A stretch of 56,214 nt of DNA from Candidatus Latescibacterota bacterium (GTDB taxonomy: Bacteria; Krumholzibacteriota; Krumholzibacteriia; Krumholzibacteriales; Krumholzibacteriaceae): contig JAHOYU010000116.1 of assembly GCA_019038625.1 (NCBI GenBank), forward strand, positions 1 through 56,214, in the 5' to 3' direction. The position numbers were made by a program, and so were the translations under genes. This document shows positions 43,496 through 51,587 of the stretch, in pieces. Below the pieces are notes generated by a model. That model made no database searches. It saw only the letters and a program-made list of their open reading frames with translations, and had not been told where the DNA came from. How positions within the stretch are numbered: position 1 is the stretch's first letter; each line of letters starts with the position of its first letter.

Positions 43496-44428
43496 ATGTC
43501 CGGCAATGAGGAAGCAATAAATCTTCATGTCGGGGGGCAGGCTGTCATCGAAGGCGTTATGATGCGTTCTCCGAAGGGCATTGCCACAGCCGTCCGAACG
43601 CCTTCTGGCGACATAGTTGTAAAGGCCGAACCATTTCGGAGCCTGACGAAAAGGTATCGTATATTCAATATCCCCATCATTCGCGGGGCGATCACCCTTG
43701 TAGAGACTCTCGTCGTGGCAGTGAAATCCCTGTCGTTCTCCGCTGACCAGGCTTCGACAGAGGAAGAGAAAAAAAAGGAGAACGCTGCCCTGTCCTCCCT
43801 CTACATGGTAATTACAGTGGTCGCAGCCTTTGGCCTCGGCTTCCTTTTCTTTTTCTATATCCCGCTTCTTCTTACAGAGTTGTTCGGGTTTGAGAACAGT
43901 TTCCTTTTCAATCTTGTGGACGGGATCCTGAGGCTGTTATTCATCTTCATGTATATCATTCTGATAACGAGATGGAAGGAAATGCGGAGGGTCTTCGAGT
44001 ATCATGGTGCGGAGCACAAGACGATATTTGCTTTCGAGGCATCAGTCGAGCCCACTCCAGAAGACATTACTCCCGAGAGCGCCAGCGGGTTCTCCAGATT
44101 CCATCCAAGGTGCAGTACGAGCTTTCTGGTCATCGTGGTCCTCGTCAGCGTGATTGTCTTTGTTTTCCTCGGCAAACCGGATAATGTGACCGACAGGCTG
44201 GTCAGGTTTTCTTTTGTTCCGGTGATCGCCGGACTTTCCTATGAAGTCCTCCGTTTCTCGGCTCGTCCGGGTGTGAAGCAGAGGATCGGATTTCTCTTCT
44301 GGCCGGGTCTCTTCATGCAGAGGTTCACTACCTGCGAGCCTTCAGCGGACCAGATCGAGGTCGCGATAGTAGCCCTGAAGGCCTGTCTCGATGACAAAGT
44401 GCTGGAAACGGGCGGAATAATCAATTAG
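43496..44428 (+). CDS. DUF1385 family membrane protein
   Basis: 310 residues. Family signature at the start: VGGQAVIEGVMMRSPKGIATAVRTPSG, then RIFNIPIIRGAITLVETL. Three to four membrane helices (about 98-130, 140-160, 208-250) and an EYHGAEHKTIFAFE segment with conserved His/Glu residues, followed by HPRCSTSFLVIVV. Commonly found directly between rpmE and prfA, as here. No established function. Confidence 0.92.
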   Translation: MSGNEEAINLHVGGQAVIEGVMMRSPKGIATAVRTPSGDIVVKAEPFRSLTKRYRIFNIPIIRGAITLVETLVVAVKSLSFSADQASTEEEKKKENAALSSLYMVITVVAAFGLGFLFFFYIPLLLTELFGFENSFLFNLVDGILRLLFIFMYIILITRWKEMRRVFEYHGAEHKTIFAFEASVEPTPEDITPESASGFSRFHPRCSTSFLVIVVLVSVIVFVFLGKPDNVTDRLVRFSFVPVIAGLSYEVLRFSARPGVKQRIGFLFWPGLFMQRFTTCEPSADQIEVAIVALKACLDDKVLETGGIIN

Positions 44429-44495
44429 CATACGATCCTGTGGAAATCCGGGAGCATAAGGCGCCCGGAGGTGTTTCCATGTCCGGAGGCCTGTC

Positions 44496-45596
44496 TTGGA
44501 TATATTGAAAAGATACGAAAAGGTACTGGAAAGGTACGAACAGCTCGGAGAGGAGCTGTCACGTCCAGAAATCATCAAGAACCAGAAGGTATACCGCGAA
44601 CTGGCCAGAGAGCGAAGCAACCTCGACAAGGCAGTTATAGCGATCCGCGAGTATGTGTCGAAATCGGAACGCCTTCGTCAGGCCGGGGAAGTCCTGGAGA
44701 AGTCGGAAGACCGTGAGATGAAAGAACTGGCGGAGATGGAGATAGAGGAGATCGGCGGGGCAGTAGATGAGCTCGAAGAGGCGATCAAGCTGATGTTGAT
44801 ACCGAGCGACCCCGACGATTCCAGAAACACGGTAATGGAGATAAGGGCGGGGACGGGAGGAGACGAGGCGGCACTCTTCGTCGCCGATCTTGCGAGGATG
44901 TACAGGCTTTTCGCCGAGAGCAATAAATGGAAGATCGATATTCTCAGCAGCAATCCCACCGAGATGGGGGGATTTAAAGAAATTATTTTCCTTGTGACAG
45001 GACAGGAAGCGTTCGGCAAACTGAAGTTCGAGAGTGGTGTGCATCGTGTGCAGAGGGTGCCGGTGACCGAATCGGGAGGAAGGATCCATACTTCAGCGGT
45101 GTCCGTTGCGGTACTTCCCGAAGCCGAGGCTGTTGATATCAATGTAGAGCAGAAGGATCTGAAAATAGACGTCTACCGGTCGAGTGGGCCGGGAGGACAG
45201 AGTGTAAACACTACGGACTCGGCTGTCAGAGTCACTCATATTCCTACGGGCCTGGTCGTTACCTGCCAGGACGAAAAGTCACAACACAAGAACAAGGCCA
45301 AGGCGATGAAAGTGCTCATGTCCAGGTTGCTGGAAAAAGCCAGGGACGAGCAGGCCGACGAGATAGCTGCTGTCAGGAGAGATATGGTGGGTTCCGGTGA
45401 CCGCAGCGCCAAGATCCGTACATATAATTTTCCCCAGGGGAGAGTGAGCGATCACAGGATCGGTCTTACACTTCACAACCTGAGTGGTGTACTTGACGGA
45501 GACATCGGAGGGATAGTCAGTGAACTGGCTCTTGCTCACAGGGAAAAGCTGCTTGCTCTTGAGATGGAAAGGGAAGTGGAGCGGGGGGAGGAGTAG
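44496..45596 (+). CDS. prfA: Peptide chain release factor 1
   Basis: 366 residues from a TTG start (CCGGAGG about 7 bases upstream). The PxT stop-codon recognition motif appears as [14 protein letters not shown], which identifies RF1 (UAA/UAG) rather than RF2. The catalytic loop [17 protein letters not shown] has GGQ at 233-235. Its methyltransferase gene prmC begins on the next base after the stop codon. Confidence 0.97.
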   Translation: MDILKRYEKVLERYEQLGEELSRPEIIKNQKVYRELARERSNLDKAVIAIREYVSKSERLRQAGEVLEKSEDREMKELAEMEIEEIGGAVDELEEAIKLMLIPSDPDDSRNTVMEIRAGTGGDEAALFVADLARMYRLFAESNKWKIDILSSNPTEMGGFKEIIFLVTGQEAFGKLKFESGVHRVQRVPVTESGGRIHTSAVSVAVLPEAEAVDINVEQKDLKIDVYRSSGPGGQSVNTTDSAVRVTHIPTGLVVTCQDEKSQHKNKAKAMKVLMSRLLEKARDEQADEIAAVRRDMVGSGDRSAKIRTYNFPQGRVSDHRIGLTLHNLSGVLDGDIGGIVSELALAHREKLLALEMEREVERGEE

Positions 45597-46457
45597 ATGG
45601 CCAGCACACCTACGGTCATGGAAGCCGTCAGCATGTCTGAGGGATATCTTCAGAAACACGGTGTCGAATCGCCAAGGCTGAGCGCGGAGCATCTTCTCGC
45701 GCGTGCCCTTGACTGCTCGAGGCTTGATCTGTATCTCAGGTTCGAGGAAAATCTCGAAGAAAAGACCCTCAAAGCTTACAGGAAAGATTTGAAAAAAAGG
45801 GCGAGCCACTATCCCCTTCAATACATTCTGGGAGAGACCGAGTTCTTTTCTCTGCCTTTCAGGATGAGCGAGGGAGTGTTTATCCCGCGTCCCGAGACAG
45901 AAGTGCTGATAGAGGCGGTTGAAAAGAAGATGAAGCAGATGGAAAAGGCGGATTTCATGGAGATCGGTGCCGGGAGTGGTATCATCTCAGGCACGCTTGC
46001 CAAGCGCCATCCGGGGTGGAGGGGCGTGACGTTCGATATTTCTCCAGAGGCTGCGTTTCTCGCGAGAAAGAATTTCAAGGCTCTCGGCGTCGATGACAGG
46101 CTGGAGATCCTGATCGCGGACAGCTTCGATGCTGTCTGTGGCGGGTCCAGGCTCGATATTCTTGTATCGAATCCTCCATATATACCTACCGGTGACATTG
46201 AAGGGTTGCAGGAGGAAGTAGCTCTTTTTGAATCGAGGGTCGCGCTGGACGGAGGGCCGGATGGACTATCTTTCTATCCGATGATCGCGGTCCGGGGTGG
46301 TAGTCTCCTGAAGTCGGGAGGTCTGGTGGCCCTTGAGATCGGTGATGGGCAGGCGACCGATGTCGGAAACATCTTTCAGAACGAAGGATATGAAGACATC
46401 GAGGTATGGAAAGATTATAACGGCAAGGAAAGGGTCATGACGGCCCGAAAACAATAG
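45597..46457 (+). CDS. prmC: Release factor glutamine methyltransferase
   Basis: 286 residues. N-terminal helical bundle, IPRPETEVLIEAVE, SAM-binding IGAGSGIISGTLA and the catalytic SNPPYIPTGD (NPPY). It methylates the Gln of the GGQ motif in RF1/RF2. ATG abuts the prfA stop, with the ribosome site GGGGGGAGGAG inside the prfA end, so translation is coupled. Confidence 0.96.
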   Translation: MASTPTVMEAVSMSEGYLQKHGVESPRLSAEHLLARALDCSRLDLYLRFEENLEEKTLKAYRKDLKKRASHYPLQYILGETEFFSLPFRMSEGVFIPRPETEVLIEAVEKKMKQMEKADFMEIGAGSGIISGTLAKRHPGWRGVTFDISPEAAFLARKNFKALGVDDRLEILIADSFDAVCGGSRLDILVSNPPYIPTGDIEGLQEEVALFESRVALDGGPDGLSFYPMIAVRGGSLLKSGGLVALEIGDGQATDVGNIFQNEGYEDIEVWKDYNGKERVMTARKQ

Positions 46458-46477
46458 AGGGTAAGGAGGGGGGCCTG

Positions 46478-47731
46478 ATGGAAAGTTTTACGATAAAAGG
46501 ACCCTGCAGGTTGAATGGAAGCGTTTCGGTGGGAGGGGCGAAAAACGCCATGCTTCCCCTGATGGCGGCCACGATATTCACCGGCGGGAAATGTATTCTG
46601 ACAAATGTTCCTGACCTGAGGGATACCAGGACGATGATGCAACTCCTGGAAGTCCTGGGAATCCCATCGTCCCTCGAGGATGGAACGTTGACAGTTGACG
46701 CGTCGAAGGTGGATTCTTTCGAAGCCCCCTACGATCTTGTCCGGACGATGAGGGCTTCGATATATGCACTGGGACCCCTGGTTGCCAGATTTGGCAGGGC
46801 CCGGGTCTCGATGCCGGGAGGTTGCGCGTGGGGGCCGAGGCCTATCAACCTTCACCTGCAGGGGCTCAAGTCGCTCGGAGCCGAGATCAGGATCGATCAC
46901 GGGTATATCGACGCGGTCGCGGACCGGCTGAAGGGCGCCGAGATCATCCTTTCCATACCGAGTGTAGGCGCGACAGTCAACCTGCTGCTTGCTGCCGTCC
47001 TGGCCGAAGGCAGGACCGTCATAGAGAATGCAGCTCGCGAACCTGAGATAATGGCTCTTGCAGGAGCTTTGAAGTCAGCGGGCGCGATGATCGAGGGTGA
47101 AGGCACTTCCAGAATAGAGATCGAGGGCGTGGATCAGATAAAACCTTTCGAATACAGGGTCATTCCGGACAGGATCGAGGCGGGGACATTTGCCGCTGCT
47201 GCGGCTATCACGGGAGGCAGGGTCGAGATAAACAACTGCGAACCTTCCCACATGGCGGCGGTAATAGACAAGCTCAGGGCCTGCGGCGCCGAAGTGGAGG
47301 TCTCCGATTCGACGATGATCGTCACCGGTCCGGACCGGATCGGGCCTGTCGATCTGGATACAGGGTTTTACCCGGCATTTCCGACAGACATGCAGGCACA
47401 GATGATGGCCGTGTTGTGCATGGCTGACGGATCGAGCTCGATCGTGGAGCATGTCTATTCGGACAGATTCACGCATGTCCCCGAACTTAAAAGGTTCGGA
47501 GCAAAGATCACTCTGGACGGGAGTGTGGCTGTTGTCAGCGGAGTGGGATCTTTACAGGGAGCTCCGGTGATGGCGACAGATATAAGAGCAAGTTCCGCTC
47601 TGATCCTTGCGGCTCTTGTCGCCGAAGGTGAAACCAGAATACTGAGGATCTACCATATAGACAGGGGCTACGAAAAGATAGAGAGCAAACTCAAGGCTCT
47701 GGGCGCCAGTATAGAGAGGGTCGGCGGATAG
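46478..47731 (+). CDS. murA: UDP-N-acetylglucosamine 1-carboxyvinyltransferase
   Basis: 417 residues, AAGGAGGGGGG upstream of the ATG. Inverted alpha/beta EPSP-synthase fold: VGGAKNAMLPLMAA, RTMRASIYALGPLVARFG, and the catalytic loop MPGGCAWGPRPINLH with Cys116, the residue that reacts with PEP and fosfomycin (Cys rather than Asp, so fosfomycin-sensitive type). DMQAQMMAVL near residue 307. First committed step of peptidoglycan synthesis. Confidence 0.97.
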   Translation: MESFTIKGPCRLNGSVSVGGAKNAMLPLMAATIFTGGKCILTNVPDLRDTRTMMQLLEVLGIPSSLEDGTLTVDASKVDSFEAPYDLVRTMRASIYALGPLVARFGRARVSMPGGCAWGPRPINLHLQGLKSLGAEIRIDHGYIDAVADRLKGAEIILSIPSVGATVNLLLAAVLAEGRTVIENAAREPEIMALAGALKSAGAMIEGEGTSRIEIEGVDQIKPFEYRVIPDRIEAGTFAAAAAITGGRVEINNCEPSHMAAVIDKLRACGAEVEVSDSTMIVTGPDRIGPVDLDTGFYPAFPTDMQAQMMAVLCMADGSSSIVEHVYSDRFTHVPELKRFGAKITLDGSVAVVSGVGSLQGAPVMATDIRASSALILAALVAEGETRILRIYHIDRGYEKIESKLKALGASIERVGG

Positions 47732-47751
47732 GGATCAGTGAAAGGGATGGC

Positions 47752-49644
47752 TTGAAGAATCTGATCATTGGGACTGCCGGGCATGTCGATCACGGCAAGA
47801 CCGAGATTGTCAGAGCTCTGACAGGGAAAAACACCGACAGGCTCGAAGAGGAACAGGCCCGTGGCATATCGATCGTGCTGGGATTCGCTCCCCTGGATCT
47901 GGGAGAGGGCATTGTGGCAGGGCTGGTCGATGTCCCGGGACACGAAAAATTCGTCAAAAACATGGTTTCCGGCGCGACCGGAGTGGATATGGCGCTGATG
48001 GTCGTCGCTGCCGACGAAGGAGTCATGCCACAGACGATGGAACATTTTGAAGTCTTGCGCCTTCTCGGGCTCGATACTGCAGTGATCGCCATAACGAAAA
48101 TCGACCTTGTCGATGATGAGATGGCAGGCATAGTGGAAAGTGAAGTCGAGGATCTCATTTCCGGCACCCCCCTTGAAGGTTCCATCCTTGTCAGGACTTC
48201 CTCGGTTACAGGGGAAGGCATAGAGGAACTCAGGAAAATATTGAGAGAGTGTACTGAAAGGGTGAGTAGCCTGAAAGACGGAGATATTTTCAGGCTTCCG
48301 GTGGACAGGGTGTTCACACGTGACGGAATAGGTACTATCGTTACGGGTACTGCCTGGTCCGGGTCGGTCGGCAGGGGCGATGAGCTGGTGATCGAGCCCG
48401 GTGGCAGGAAGGCCAGGGTCAGGGACGTTCATAATTTCGATAAAGCACTTGATTCTGCACGGGCCGGAATGAGGACCGCGCTTGCCCTTCACGGCTTGAA
48501 AAAGGATGAGATATCTCCCGGGGACCAGGTGGTGACACCGGGGCTGTTGTCAGCATCAAGTATGCTGGATGTCACCGTCGAGATAAGCGCCATAAAGGGC
48601 TCCCGGCTGAAGAACAGGCAGCGGGTCCGGTTTCATCACGCTGCCGGCGAGTCTCTTGCGCGTGTAGTCCTGCTCGACAGCGAGGAGATCATAGAGGGCG
48701 CGAGCGGGCTGGTGCAGCTTCGCATGGAGTCTCCAGTCGTGGCCCTCGGGGGTGACCGGTTCATCCTGAGGACATATTCGCCGATGAGGGTCCTTGCGGG
48801 TGGACGTATCCTCGATCCGGCAGCGCCGAAGGCCCGAAGATTCGATGATGCCCGCAGCAGTATCCTGCGAACGTTAAGAGATGGAAAGGACGGGGAGATA
48901 GTCGAGGTCCTCACATCCGATTCGGGACTTTCCGGACTCGACCCCGACAGTCTCAGACTTCTTGGCATGTCATCAGGCCGTATCGGGGATGCGATCGCCG
49001 GGCTTGGGGAAAATATAAAAGAAATCGAGGGAAGGTTATTTACAAGAGAGATAATAGATCTTCTCGATGCGAGAATGAAGGAGGTCCTCACTGAATTCTC
49101 CCGGAAAGACCCACTGCTGTGGGGTATGGAAAGAGAGCAGCTCAGGACGGATTCCTGTGCTGGTGGCGGACCTCTGTTCGGCTATCTTCTTGAGAAGGCC
49201 GACCGGGAAAAGATTATTTTCTTCAGGGATGGAAAGGTCAGGAGCGGGACTGCCGTAATGGAACTTTCAGATGAAGATATGAAAATCCTGGACAGGATAT
49301 CCTCGCTGGTGAGGGAATCCGGACCCGCCTTTGTCACAACAAGAGATCTTTCCCACAGGATGGACGGGGTGGAAGACATCCTGAAGTATATCCATATCCT
49401 TCTGGACGACGGCAAACTGCTTAAAGTGGGTGGCGACGGATATATCGACTCGGGAGCATTCGAGGACATGAAAAAAACGCTTCGGGACATGCTGGCCGAT
49501 GGCGGGACCATGAAGGTGGGCGATTTTAAGGACAGGTTCGGCCTGACCAGAAAACACGCCGTACCGATGCTTGAATTCCTGGACAGCGAAAGGATCACGG
49601 TCAGGAAGGGAGACAGCAGGGAAAGTGGCCCTGAACTGGATTGA
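47752..49644 (+). CDS. selB: Selenocysteine-specific elongation factor SelB
   Basis: 630 residues, TTG start. GTPase domain with GTAGHVDHGKTEIVRALTG, DRLEEEQARGISIVLGFA (the SelB form of switch I), DVPGHEKFVKNM and ITKIDL, then two EF-Tu-like barrels and a C-terminal run of winged-helix domains (about 380-630) that bind the SECIS hairpin. It delivers Sec-tRNA to UGA. No selA, selD, selC or selenoprotein gene was seen in this window. Confidence 0.95.
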   Translation: MKNLIIGTAGHVDHGKTEIVRALTGKNTDRLEEEQARGISIVLGFAPLDLGEGIVAGLVDVPGHEKFVKNMVSGATGVDMALMVVAADEGVMPQTMEHFEVLRLLGLDTAVIAITKIDLVDDEMAGIVESEVEDLISGTPLEGSILVRTSSVTGEGIEELRKILRECTERVSSLKDGDIFRLPVDRVFTRDGIGTIVTGTAWSGSVGRGDELVIEPGGRKARVRDVHNFDKALDSARAGMRTALALHGLKKDEISPGDQVVTPGLLSASSMLDVTVEISAIKGSRLKNRQRVRFHHAAGESLARVVLLDSEEIIEGASGLVQLRMESPVVALGGDRFILRTYSPMRVLAGGRILDPAAPKARRFDDARSSILRTLRDGKDGEIVEVLTSDSGLSGLDPDSLRLLGMSSGRIGDAIAGLGENIKEIEGRLFTREIIDLLDARMKEVLTEFSRKDPLLWGMEREQLRTDSCAGGGPLFGYLLEKADREKIIFFRDGKVRSGTAVMELSDEDMKILDRISSLVRESGPAFVTTRDLSHRMDGVEDILKYIHILLDDGKLLKVGGDGYIDSGAFEDMKKTLRDMLADGGTMKVGDFKDRFGLTRKHAVPMLEFLDSERITVRKGDSRESGPELD

Positions 49645-49678
49645 CTGACCCTGCCAGAAAGCGGTGAAAGGAAGAGAG

Positions 49679-50746
49679 ATGCCGTTACCTGAAAGAAGAA
49701 AGACCAGGAAGACCCGTTATGGAACGGTCGAAATCGGGGGCGGTGCGCCCGTATCGATCCAGTCGATGTTGACATTCCCGGCGTCCTCTGTAGATGCCGC
49801 GTCAGGGCAGATCGAGGAACTTGCGGCGGCGGGTTGCCAGATCACAAGGGTGTCAGTCCGGGATATGAACGATGTAGACGCTCTTTCCAGACTTTGCGAT
49901 GAAAGTTCGATCCCGGTCATTGCCGACATACATTTCGATCACAGGCTGGCCGTAGCTGCGGCTGAAAAGGGTGTCGCCGGATTGAGGATCAACCCGGGGA
50001 ATATCGGGGGAAGGGAAAAGACACTCGCTGTGGCGGCCGCGGCTGGAGCGGCAGGTATCCCGATAAGGATCGGTGTCAATTCCGGCAGCCTGGAAAAGAC
50101 GCTTGCCGGTCTGTATGTCACAGCCCCGGCACAGGCGCTTTGCGAAAGCGCGGCGGGTTTTGTCGCCATGCTTGAGCGGGAAGGTTTCGAAGAGCTTGTC
50201 TTCAGCCTGAAATCATCAGATCCGATGGTCACGGTAGAGGCCAACAGACTGTTCTCTTCAGAATATGATTATCCTCTTCATATCGGGGTGACGGAAGCGG
50301 GCCCCGTCCTTTCCGGAACAGCCAGATCAGTCGTCGCGCTGACGATGCTGCTGTCTGAAGGGATCGGAGATACAGTCAGGGTATCACTTTCGGGAGATCC
50401 GGTGCGTGAAATAGTTGTCGCTGGAGCAATGCTATCCGCCCTGGGCCTCAGGACGGACCTTCCGAGGATAATATCCTGTCCGACATGTGGGAGAAGTCAC
50501 CTGGATGTGGCTCCTCTGGCCGAAAGACTCGAGGCGGTCCTCCCTCGATACGGAAATATAACGGTAGCAGTGATGGGCTGTGAGGTGAATGGTCCTGGTG
50601 AGGCGAAAGAGGCTGATATAGGGCTGGCAGGAACGAAGAAAGGTGCGGTCCTTTTCAGGAATGGTGAGATCGAGGGAGAGGTGGAGGGTGACCTTCTAGA
50701 GCTTCTTCTTGAAGAAATAAGAAAAATAAGTGGAAAAGACACTTGA
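49679..50746 (+). CDS. ispG: 4-hydroxy-3-methylbut-2-enyl-diphosphate synthase
   Basis: 355 residues from the ATG at 49679 (AAAGGA upstream; GTG 49664 possible). TIM-barrel with VSIQSMLTF, VIADIHFDHRLAVAAAEKG and RINPGNIGG. C-terminal 4Fe-4S domain with Cys267, Cys270 (SCPTCGRSHLD), Cys301 (MGCEVNGPGEA) and the Glu ligand in GPGEA. MEP pathway of isoprenoid synthesis. Two-domain bacterial form. The -35 of the next promoter overlaps its stop codon. Confidence 0.97.
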   Translation: MPLPERRKTRKTRYGTVEIGGGAPVSIQSMLTFPASSVDAASGQIEELAAAGCQITRVSVRDMNDVDALSRLCDESSIPVIADIHFDHRLAVAAAEKGVAGLRINPGNIGGREKTLAVAAAAGAAGIPIRIGVNSGSLEKTLAGLYVTAPAQALCESAAGFVAMLEREGFEELVFSLKSSDPMVTVEANRLFSSEYDYPLHIGVTEAGPVLSGTARSVVALTMLLSEGIGDTVRVSLSGDPVREIVVAGAMLSALGLRTDLPRIISCPTCGRSHLDVAPLAERLEAVLPRYGNITVAVMGCEVNGPGEAKEADIGLAGTKKGAVLFRNGEIEGEVEGDLLELLLEEIRKISGKDT

Positions 50747-50770
50747 CAATCATATCGATTTCAATAATGA
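50743..50770 (+). promoter_or_regulatory. Possible promoter for the small secreted protein
   Basis: TTGACA (50743-50748), 16-bp spacer, TAATGA (50765-50770), the same pair as at 23064. It would give a 137-nt leader; a closer promoter is not excluded. Confidence 0.4.
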
Positions 50771-50913
50771 ATTAAATATATAGTAAAAAATGCGGGTTTA
50801 TGCTATATTCCTCACCGTAATTGCATCTTTGCATACACCTTTGCTCAGCACCATCGGTCCACATCGTAGAGGAGATTGCTCGTTCTTCTTTAAAGAAGAG
50901 GGGAGACTTTTTA

Positions 50914-51285
50914 ATGAAGGGCATAGCAGGAGTCTTGTTCATCGCCGTTTCAGTGCTGGTTCTGTCCGCCTCGGCAGCTTCGGCTGCGTCATCGATCGAG
51001 AACCAGATGGATGTCCCCGTGAAGATTGTAGACTCGGGGTTCCAGATAGTGCAGTTCGATGGCATAAACTACAGGATCTTTACTTCAGGGACAATCGCTG
51101 TTACTTTCGAGAGAGTTGACAGTGAACACCATCGAATATTCATCATTGCCGGCGAGGGAGAAGTCCTGCCATACAGTTCGGTCTACATTCAGTGGGAACT
51201 TTTCCCCCCTGTATGTCTTGAAATCGGACTTGGTGGCGGTGGCACATATCTGCTTGGAACAGAGACTGGTTACGCGGAAAAGTAG
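50914..51285 (+). CDS. Small secreted protein of unknown function
   Basis: 123 residues from the ATG at 50914 (AGAGGGGAGA upstream). Signal peptide about 1-25 (VLFIAVSVLVLSASAASAA). The mature 98 residues are mostly beta-strand-like, with one Cys (PVCLEIG) and the Gly-rich GLGGGGTYLLGTETG near the end. Not recognised. No partner gene is in close contact; the candidate small RNA lies downstream. Confidence 0.72.
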   Translation: MKGIAGVLFIAVSVLVLSASAASAASSIENQMDVPVKIVDSGFQIVQFDGINYRIFTSGTIAVTFERVDSEHHRIFIIAGEGEVLPYSSVYIQWELFPPVCLEIGLGGGGTYLLGTETGYAEK

Positions 51286-51432
51286 AGTAAAGAAAGTTAA
51301 CGCGGAATCAGAATTTTTTACTCAAGCATTTATTTGGGGCTTAGGGGTAGTTTAGTCCCCGATTATGGTCTTCTCGAACCTATTTAATATCAACAGGTTG
51401 CAGGCTCGACCCTCCGTCGGGCTTTTTTCGTC
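51286..51432 (+). other. Gene-less stretch before the candidate small RNA
   Basis: Holds an AACCT-N13-AGGTT hairpin followed by the terminator at 51404, and a GGGG-N9-CCCC dyad (51344-51360) about 110 bp before the predicted small-RNA start. No tRNA fold was found. Confidence 0.5.
51404..51428 (+). terminator. Intrinsic terminator of the small secreted protein gene
   Basis: GCTCGAC (51404-51410), loop CCTCC, GTCGGGC (51416-51422) with one G-U pair, then six T (51423-51428). Confidence 0.82.
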
Positions 51433-51448
51433 TTGGTACGGCTCTTGC
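51433..51448 (+). promoter_or_regulatory. Sigma54-type (-24/-12) promoter of a candidate small RNA
   Basis: TTGGTACGGCTCTTGC: GG (51435-51436), exactly 10 bp, GC (51447-51448), TTGG-ACG and TTGC boxes present. It lies 4 bp after a terminator T-run, so it begins a new unit. Start predicted near 51460. Confidence 0.66.
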
Positions 51449-51459
51449 GGTTATAAGTG

Positions 51460-51587
51460 TTTGCCCGCGGTAACAGGAAGATGTGTGGCTGAGGGATAAC
51501 AACCTATCCGGTAGTATGGGCGGCTCGCCGCCGGACCGCTGTCGGGTTCAGTTATCGGAAAAGGAGGCTTTAGAGCCTCCTTTTTTT
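51460..51587 (+). ncRNA. Candidate sigma54-dependent small RNA, about 128 nt
   Basis: Bounded by the sigma54-type promoter and a strong intrinsic terminator, with no credible coding frame. Visible structure: GGATA-N6-TATCC (51494-51509), GGCGG-CTCG-CCGCC (51519-51532), a closing helix TAAC (51471-51474) with GTTA (51551-51554) extended by CCG (51465-51467) with CGG (51556-51558), then the terminator hairpin. No known RNA family (6S, SRP, tmRNA, RNase P, tRNA-Sec) was recognised. The evidence is motif-based only. Confidence 0.5.
51561..51587 (+). terminator. Intrinsic terminator overlapping the rqcH stop
   Basis: AAGGAGGCT (51561-51569), loop TTAG, AGCCTCCTT (51574-51582) within a seven-T run (51581-51587). 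The loop contains the rqcH stop codon (minus strand TAA, 51570-51572), and the A-run before the stem is weak as a U-tract for the other strand. Confidence 0.88.

Noticed and set aside
51286-51440. Search for tRNA-Sec or another tRNA near a GGGG...CCCC fold
   Set aside because: No T-loop GTTCRA-type sequence, no anticodon arm and no CCA end could be placed.
51481-51573. Possible selenoprotein: ATG-TGT-GGC-TGA followed at once by a hairpin and open to TAG in the terminator loop
   Set aside because: The peptide would be 31 residues, Arg-rich and without any known redox partner motif beyond CxU; the ribosome site touches the ATG. Kept only as a remote option given selB.
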